From Sipunculus nudus (lineage: Eukaryota > Annelida > Sipuncula > Golfingiida > Sipunculidae), in assembly GCA_026874595.1 (NCBI GenBank), contig CM049310.1:78421056-78485055 (forward strand): DNA of 64,000 nt, in the 5' to 3' direction. The notes beneath the pieces are model-generated. The model did no database searches. It was not told the DNA's origin and saw only the letters and a list, made by a program, of their open reading frames with translations. This document shows, piece after piece, positions 51,901-60,700 of the stretch; position 1 is the stretch's first letter, and every line of letters starts with the position of its first letter. The position numbers and the translations under genes are program-made.

Positions 51901-54900
51901 GCATCTGTGAATGAGTGAATGTCATGGACACCTGTTACTTCATGAATATTTATATACAAAACACAGAAAGATCAAAATCATACTAGACATGTCGTACAAT
52001 TAATTATTCAGGTGTCAAGATACACTTTTTATATTACTTTTCATTTAGATATTTTACCTTAATTTGCACTATATTTCACATCTGCTGTCCATTCTGTGAA
52101 ACTTGTGTATAAATATTATCTATAGAAGGTAACAGTGGAAAGAATTGCTTTAGTTTAGAAACATTTTGAGAATTTAGATTGTAATGGTGCAGTCTGGGAT
52201 AGTTTTACAAGCATCATGATGCAAAATCTGATGCCCCCTCCCCCTTCCCTAAATCTGCTCTTGTGCTCTCTTTGTTATGATGGCATATCTGAAAATGCTT
52301 TGGGTTAATTGGCTAGAGAATTTCTAGATTATTCCTATGAAAAAAAAACTGACTTTCTAGAGAGAAATCAATAATTAAAAAAAATCCTCATTGTACAGCA
52401 ACCTCTAGACTCATTCAGGAGACAGTGCCACCAACATGCCAGGGACCATTCTGTAGTTAAAATAAATCTCTACAGTGGTGCCCTCTAGCATTCACATTAG
52501 GGAGGCTCACAGTTGCATGCATCTGAACCAGAAGTAGTTTAAAACCACCAAATGGCTGAAAGATCTGCCCAAAACATATACTGCCAGTTTAATAGTAAAA
52601 TGTGGTAAACAGAGAAGAGCAGTAGCTCTGTATCAATCGCGGTAGGCTACTGACTTCGTCGTATGTCCATTAATGTTGAGCCCCTTTACATGTCAAAAAG
52701 CTAAACGTTAATCGACATAAGGTGAAGTTCAGGAGCCTGCTGCGATTGTTATAGCTTATTTATAGTTTATCATGTTTAACTATTAGACTGGCAGTATATG
52801 TTTAGGACAGACTTCAGCCATTTGGTGATTTTAAACTTAAATTCCTGTGTTGTTTTCTATTATCTGAAGGAAAATCCTACAGGGTGTTTGTTTGTTCACA
52901 TTGTAGGTATTTGTGATTGAATTTTGTTTACTATGTGGAGAATGATCATTCAGCCCCGAGCTGCACACAGGGGCATTAATTTCTGATCTCACAGAATTGC
53001 TCCTGAGTCATGGATGTATGGACATGATAAACAGATGTGCTTGCCTTTCACTGTGCAGTCACTGGTTACCAGTAATTTCATGGTGGTAGAACACCCACAT
53101 AATGGGAGGGACAGGACTGCTGATGTTGTCGGGGCATCAACTAAAACCAACTGTGAAAATGCTTAATATTAATATGTGTAAGGGAAGCAAAAGGTAATTA
53201 TTGTGAAAACTAGAAACCTGCATGCTAAGGAATGCAAGCCTCTGCCATGTGGGGGGGGGTCCCTACTGTGGGATGCTCCCAAACTGTGTTTGCATTCACT
53301 TGTTCAGCCCATATTCCCAGGTTTATCTGTGCATAAGTGAATAAAGTGATTGTAGATTTGTGAATATTCCTTGATGATGTTCCTGGTCACATGCCGGTTC
53401 CACACCAAAATCTAAATGATTCTACATAGGCCTATTCCTGAAATGCCTTGAAAATTTTATGAGATTCTGTTCATGATTGCAGACAAACACACATAAACAC
53501 AAACACTTGAACAGGAATGATGGAGGCAGTAAACAGAAAGTCATGACTTCCCAGTAAGAGGAACATTGTGAGGTTCTTTGGAGGTGACGCCATTTTGCCT
53601 TCGAAGCATTGGTGGCTTTGGAACTGGGCACCCTCTGCCACGCATATCATTGCCTTTACTCTCGAGATATTTATCAAATGAAACATTTTAAACATGATGG
53701 TTGATTGACACCTGAATTATGTAGATAAATATTATTATGTACAGGAATGTGAAACCTTTAAGTTGATGGAGAGACAATAATAATTAATATGGACATTGGA
53801 AGAGACCTGTTGATTAAGAAAGCTTAAGTAACTTCCCATGTATGACATTTACAATATTGTAAACCACCTAAAAAGTTGAGACATAGTTAAGTTTGTGACA
53901 TATTCTGTTTGTCTAAAAAAATTAATCCCCCTTATATATATAACAGTTTCATATTAATAAACCAAACATAATTAACTCACTAATTTAAGTTTTCTGTCTG
54001 AGTATTTCTTTGGTTAAAGTAGAAGTCTAGTACCAAAAATGTATCATCTTTAGAGTTTTACAGACATTATTTGCCTGATATATTCTCATTTCTAGCAGTA
54101 ATGCTTATTTGGAGATTGCTAGGAGACATATATTTTCTTTAAGTGTGATGGAAACTTTGAGTTTTAAGCACTCTACAGAGTGCTATTGATTTCACAAATG
54201 CACACACACTTGGGTTTTAGGCTTTTAGAATATTTGCAATGTATTGTCATGGGAAAATTATGTTTTTGGCCAGCCATAACTGACATTGTTTGAACATGTG
54301 TATATGTTCCAAGATGCATAATTGAATCAACAACTTGTTTCTTTTAGTATTCATTATGTCCAAGCTTTTTGTGAAGTAAATGACAGCAGATAAGTTTGTT
54401 TAACATTGTTTGTTTTCCAGCTTGTACAGCTTGTACATACTTATAAAGTATTTAATATTCCTCTGGAAAAGACAGCAATGCTGATCATGTTTTCCTAAGA
54501 ACATGTTAAAAGCATAAAATGCAGAAAAGTATGGACAGGCAGTGAAAAACCTGTTTGATGTTTGATATACATCTCTTCCTGGAGCTCAGGAGAACAATTT
54601 TATATGTTACATACCGGTGTTTGACTTTTTTGCAGGCTTTTTCAAGCGAACAGTTCAGAACAAGAAAGTATACTCATGTGTAGATAACAGGAACTGTGCC
54701 ATTGACAAGACTCAGAGGAAACGATGTCCTTACTGCCGCTTCCAGAAGTGCCTCAGTGTTGGGATGAAGCTAGAAGGTGAGCACCTGAACACCATGTTAA
54801 TGTCTCAGAATTGTTGAACGGGCATGTATGAGTATTGCTGTTACAGTATTTTCTCCAGTTGAAGCCGCGGCTTTATTTAGAAATCTGTGTAAGCACTGCT

Positions 54901-57715
54901 ATTACTGGTCTGCTATCCTGCAACTTGTACATGTTCTGAAAGCTAAGAAAAAGACTTACATTTTGTTGTATTGAAACTTTGATGTTTCTAATAGTGGTTG
55001 ATTTTATCTAGATTTTAAAGTATTCAAATAAGGTTCAGGTATTTGACTAAAACATAGTTTATTCCAGCATACTTGTAGCAGATACAGTATACCTCTTGGC
55101 AGCGTGTAAAAAATGGCTACAACTTTTATCATTTTTGGATGTAAGATCAGTTATTTAGCTTTCAGAATTTATACTTGTCAAGTGGTCTTGGACCAACAGT
55201 TATGTTGATACCTCAGAGCTGTATAGAGTTGATATCTCACTCTGCATGGGCTGAAGCTGGTCATGATTTAAATACTTAAGGTCAAAAGGAGGTCAACAGC
55301 CCATAGATAGTGTAAAAATAATGAGGTAAATGACCGTTCCTGTGTGTTTGAATGAAGTTTGATTGGTCTATCAGGTTTATATTACAAAACAGAACAACCC
55401 TTCCTCTTTGTCAATTACACTCTGTGGGTACAATTGTGATTAATTCTCTTTCAAAAATATTTTTTTATAATAAAATCTGTTTCCATCTGGAGGGGAAATG
55501 GCCCATCCTCTATGGTACAATTATAAAGTAAATGGAATGCTTAAACTTAAAGGTTAAGGCAAAATGGCTGTTTCTGAGTATTTGGACACCCAGTGTTCTT
55601 CAAGAACAAGGTGTTCTTCAAGATACTCAGAGCTACTCAGAGCAAGAGAAAAATAGTCCTTCCTCTGTGCTGAAGGCTATCAGAGCTGGTAGGTAATTAG
55701 TGATCAGATATTAGGTTATGGTTCTTCTTCAGTATTTGTCAAAAATGGACATTGACCATTCTCAGTTATGGGATCTTTCAAGTTACATGTCAGCATGCTC
55801 AGCGGTAGAATTCAAATTTCCTTTCCTCAATGAAAGGATGTTCAAAACTGGAATGAAAATAAGCCTTGCAGTGAAGAGGGGTTTGATTTATATATATACC
55901 ATTGTACATTTAGAGAACTAGTTTTTGATCAGTTCCACCAACTATTACATGTAGTCCACATGGTATAAGTCTGCAGAAGGGGGGTTACAAGTAAGCTTGT
56001 AACCTTATCCTGGGTGCAAGTGTAAGACTGTACCCAAAATATTAGCTCCTCAGTCACTGAAGAGAGAAGCTCAATTAGCATTACTTTATCCCCCCTCCCA
56101 CCTCAGCCTATATAATCTCCCGTGTGTCCACGCCAAATAGATATTGCTTTTGAGTGAAAGCTTTCTTAGTTCTCCAGAGCCCTAAGGTTTGACTGTAATA
56201 ACATAATGGTTTGGCCCCAAGACATGTCCTCTAAAGGAAGGTCAGTTAATGGAAAGCTAAAGAGTGTGTTGTGTATTTGAAGGCACACTTTACTAATTAA
56301 GATAAAATTACAGGAATGCTTTTGTCCTTGGATGGCCCTCTGGATAAACTTAGCCAGTTGGCTCTATTTAACCATGATTAAAATGCCTCTCTAAGTATTC
56401 CTAGAGCCTTGGACCTTTAAACATCTGGAGCAGTGTCCAGGAAAATATATCAACCTACCAGTCGATGGAATGGAATTAAGAGATAACTGATCTTCAGATA
56501 TTATTAGTACAGTACTAAGATGAAGTTTTGTCATTGTTAGTGAAGATCATCATCAACAGTAAATATGGACACTTTGGATGAGTTATGTATTAAAAAAATA
56601 TTTATCATTAGTTTATCTTGAAGTAGTCAATTAGAATATAATGTTCTACCTACACACAGGACATTGATAGTGATGATTTTGGCTTTGAAATGTTGTCTAT
56701 CATCTAGGAATGGTAACTGTTCAGCTTAATTTTATATATAACACCAAGTAAAAAAGATGTGTATAACAAAGCATTCAGACACTGATATCTTTTATTTCTT
56801 CACACAGCGGTGCGGCCAGACCGGATGAGAGGGGGCAGGAACAAGTTTGGCCCCATGTACAAGCGAGACAGGGCAATGAAGCAGCAGGCTATACGACAGC
56901 GGCAGCATATCTTGGCGCAATACCAGATGCATATGGCAGCCAACGGTGGCATGGGCCCCCTGCCGCCACCAGACTCTCTCGATATAAAACCAGACATTTC
57001 AGCTATCAACATGGCAGTGGCATCTATGGGTACCCCATTACCCCCTCACAACACAAACCAAGGCTACAACTCCCTCCCTCCCCCACCCATGCATGGCCAG
57101 CATATGATACCTAGCGGACCGCCAGTGCAGATTGACGATGGTCCTAATTCACCCACCGCCGTGGATATGACGGCTTCCTCATCATCTAGTCAGGGACATT
57201 ATCGGACACCACCCCATCCTCATCACCCACACGCCCCAAGGTATCATCCCCCAGTACCCCAAGCCATACCTGACATGTCGCATCCCCCACCCCTACAGAG
57301 CATGTACCCCATGCAGGAGCAAATGCCACAGCCCCCTGTGGTACCTCAGTTAATCAAGGACTTGCGTATTAATGAACTTAATGAGCAGGAAATCCAGCAG
57401 AAGATGGCACGTTTTGCTGAAAATGAGTTCCTGCAGATCCAGCACCAGCCGCAGCCCAATCAGGAGATCAACCAGCCTCGTGATCTGACGAGGGATTTCC
57501 TGCAGCTCATGTGCAAGCTGTGTGACCAGTGCCTCTTCCTGTTGGTGGAATGGGCACGTAGCTCAACCTTTTTTAAGGCACTCAAGGTGAGTCAGTCTGA
57601 GTTGCTTGATGCTTTCTGTTTTTATGCTCCAGCTAAAATGTATTGTGTTATGGCATGGGCAGTGTCCATTCTTAAAAATATCAAATTGTAGTGTCACAAT
57701 AATAAATTGCCAGGG

Positions 57716-57749
<34 letters not shown>

Positions 57750-60700
57750 TTATTCATTTAGATGCACATTATTACATTAAGTTTCTATGCGCTTGACAGT
57801 AATAAAATACATTAAGTCAAATAACATAAAAACAATTAGTACTAAAGTTGGATTAAAAAAAAAGGTTATACACATATTTACAGAAAATAAAACATGATAA
57901 TTTAATAATGAGTCTCTATAATGCAGGGATCAGACTAAAATAATAATTATTGCTCTGTTAGGAGTCACTGTATCACATATATTGCACATATCCACAGTCT
58001 AGGCACAGTCTTAAGGTGCTTTCTAAATATGACGGGCAAGATTGGACCCCTTATATCTGATGGCAACTCATTCCACAGTTTAGCCCCTGTCCTTAGTGAC
58101 CTTTCACCATACTGGTTGGAGAAGCGTGACACTTCTAGTGTCCAGTGATCAGATGAAGAGCAAAGAGATCTGCGTGGGTAATACTCTACACAGAGCTCTT
58201 TCATGTACTCAGGCGCTGTGGCAGAATGGAGAGTCTTTTGAATGATCGTGAACACCTTGAATACAATTCTTTGCTTTACAGGTAGCCAGTGCAGTTGTTT
58301 GAGCACTGGTGCTATGTGTTCTCTACACGTTGTTCCTGTTAAAAGCCTTGCTGCACTGTTCTGGGCTACCTGCAACTTATGTATAGTACACTGATGCTCC
58401 AAGGAGGAGGCCATCATGGAAGTCCAGACGAGTTAGAACAGTAGAATTAATGGCCTTGACACAAGCTTCTTGTGAAATATGAACTTTGACCTTGGCAATG
58501 CAACTGAGGTGGTAGTACATGCTAGAGGTAACACTTTTGACTTAGTACTCCATTTTCAGATGACCATCAATATAAGCACCAAGGTTCTAAGCCACTGGCT
58601 TTGGTGTGATGAAAACCTCCCCAATCTTAAAGGTGATGTTACTCACATGCTGTGCCGAGTATTTACTGGTGATGATGACTACTTCGTCTTGGAGTCATTC
58701 AGTTTCAGCTTGTTAGCCATCATCCAGTGTCGAACATCTGCCACGCACAGCTCCATCTCCTGCACCTGATGGCTAAGGGTCACCCTGTCTTGGAGAGTAA
58801 GGCGGTTGTAGAGCTGGCCATCATCAGCAAAACAATGGCGTTTGACAGGGTGCTGCACAATAACTCTCTGGAGAGGAAGTATGTAGATGAGGAAAAGAAG
58901 GGGCCCCAAGACGGACCCCTGAAGCACTCCAGTAGTAAGGGTAACTTCTGCAGACTTGTGGTTGTTGATGTGCACAGCTTGAGTACTGTCAGACAGATAG
59001 GAACTCATCCACTGGAGTGCAGTGTCCCGGAGCCCCACCTCATCTTGAAGTCTCTCCAAGAGGATGGTATTTTCTAGGGTGTCAAATGCTGTACAGTCAG
59101 ATAGATTTGATGGGTTTTCTTGAAATTCTCTTTTAATATTTGCTGATGGATTATCTGGCCTGAGTACATTTCTTGGCAAAATACAAACATATTTGATGAG
59201 GTCAGAGGTCACCACATGGTAAACCCTGGAAAATATATCAGGAATTTGATTGAATTTAATGAATCTAACTGTAAATATAAAACTGACCATCATCAAGGTC
59301 AAATAGGCAGAAATACAAATTTCTTGTGAGCCCCATAACTTTTGAAGCATCGCATATTTTTCCCTCAAATTTGAAACAATAATTTTTCAACCACTTTTTA
59401 ATGACGAGATTGAAAACTGGTGACCTTGGCTTTGATCTTCAAGGTCATATCAGCCGGATTATAAATGATTGGTAAAAGCTTTAACATTTGAACCATATTT
59501 TCATGAAATTTGACTTGTGAAATGTTCCTACCAAAATCTCAGAGGTGTTGAAAAACTGGTGACCTTGACCTTCATCTTCAAGGTCAAAACAGCAGAAATA
59601 GAAATATTTTGTTTACACTTTAACTTTTGAACTATTCAGTATATTTCCACAAAAATATGATATGTGAAATGTTTCTGGAAAAAAATCTCGTAATTGTTCT
59701 GAACCATTGAAATTGACATTCGTCTTGAAATAGTTTTTACCTTCAAATTTAGGGATGGGAGGCCCATAGGGAGGGGGCATATCTCTGTTTTTGCAATGCA
59801 AAAATAACCTCATTCTAGTTTTAAACTGATTTTTGTTTGAGAGTTGTACTAATCTGCTCAGACAAACTGTATATTTGAAAGTTTAAATAGCTGCTGCACT
59901 TACAGACCACTTGCGGTGTTTTATAATAATTGGTAATTCAGAATGTTACATAACCTGATGTTCAGGTGGGCTCAGCCATAAATAAAACATTACTAATAAG
60001 TCAGATGCACAAAAATGTTAAAAAGAAATTCTGTTTAGATTAAGAACTCCAGGCCTGGCCTGAAGGGACATGAATGAACCAAGTATAAATCCAGCTGAGC
60101 CAAGTTTACAAATCATAAGTTTGCCACTGACTAAGCAACTTTCTACAGGAGTTTTTTTCAGGATAATAAACAAATATTATAGTCTGTAATGTAAATCAAA
60201 TTATAAAGAAAACCCCAGATAAATGCTAAGCCAGATTTTTAACCTAACATTGCCTGTGGGATGATTGTATAAACTAAATATTGATGCCTGTGGGACAATG
60301 GTGTTAAATTTGGTTTGTTTTCATATTAATTTCTAGGGTCCCTGAAGTCCGATTTTCTGATAATATTGACCAATTAACAAATGGATAGGGACAACGGAAG
60401 TTAGGAAACTAGAAGTTTGCCAGGTGTTAATACCTGCTGGCCTTATCTGCTGGATCAGTGTTTTCAAGAAAGCTTTCTAACCCAGTCAGGCACAATATTG
60501 GAGGCCCATAGGGAGGGGAGACATGTCTGTTTTTGCATTGCAAAAACAGCCTCATTCTAATTATGTTTGTGTTACTTGCTTTTATGTAACCTTCACCTTT
60601 TGACTCAGTGTCAAGTTAAAGTAAATGTTAGCCATTACTTGCAAGCCTTATATTGTAATTTCATGGGCAGTTCCCCTTAGATTTGGGCTCAATGGGGGAC

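Noticed and set aside
53251-53259. Another long G tract
   Set aside because: Only nine G; shorter than the other runs and within a family G repeat.
54617-54635. Start codon at 54617 for a protein beginning just before exon 3
   Set aside because: It lies in the polypyrimidine tract before the exon 3 acceptor; the zinc finger needs exon 2.
57587-57691. C-terminal extension of exon 4 as true coding end
   Set aside because: The CAAG|GTGAGT donor and perfect family continuation in exon 5 show this is intron read-through.
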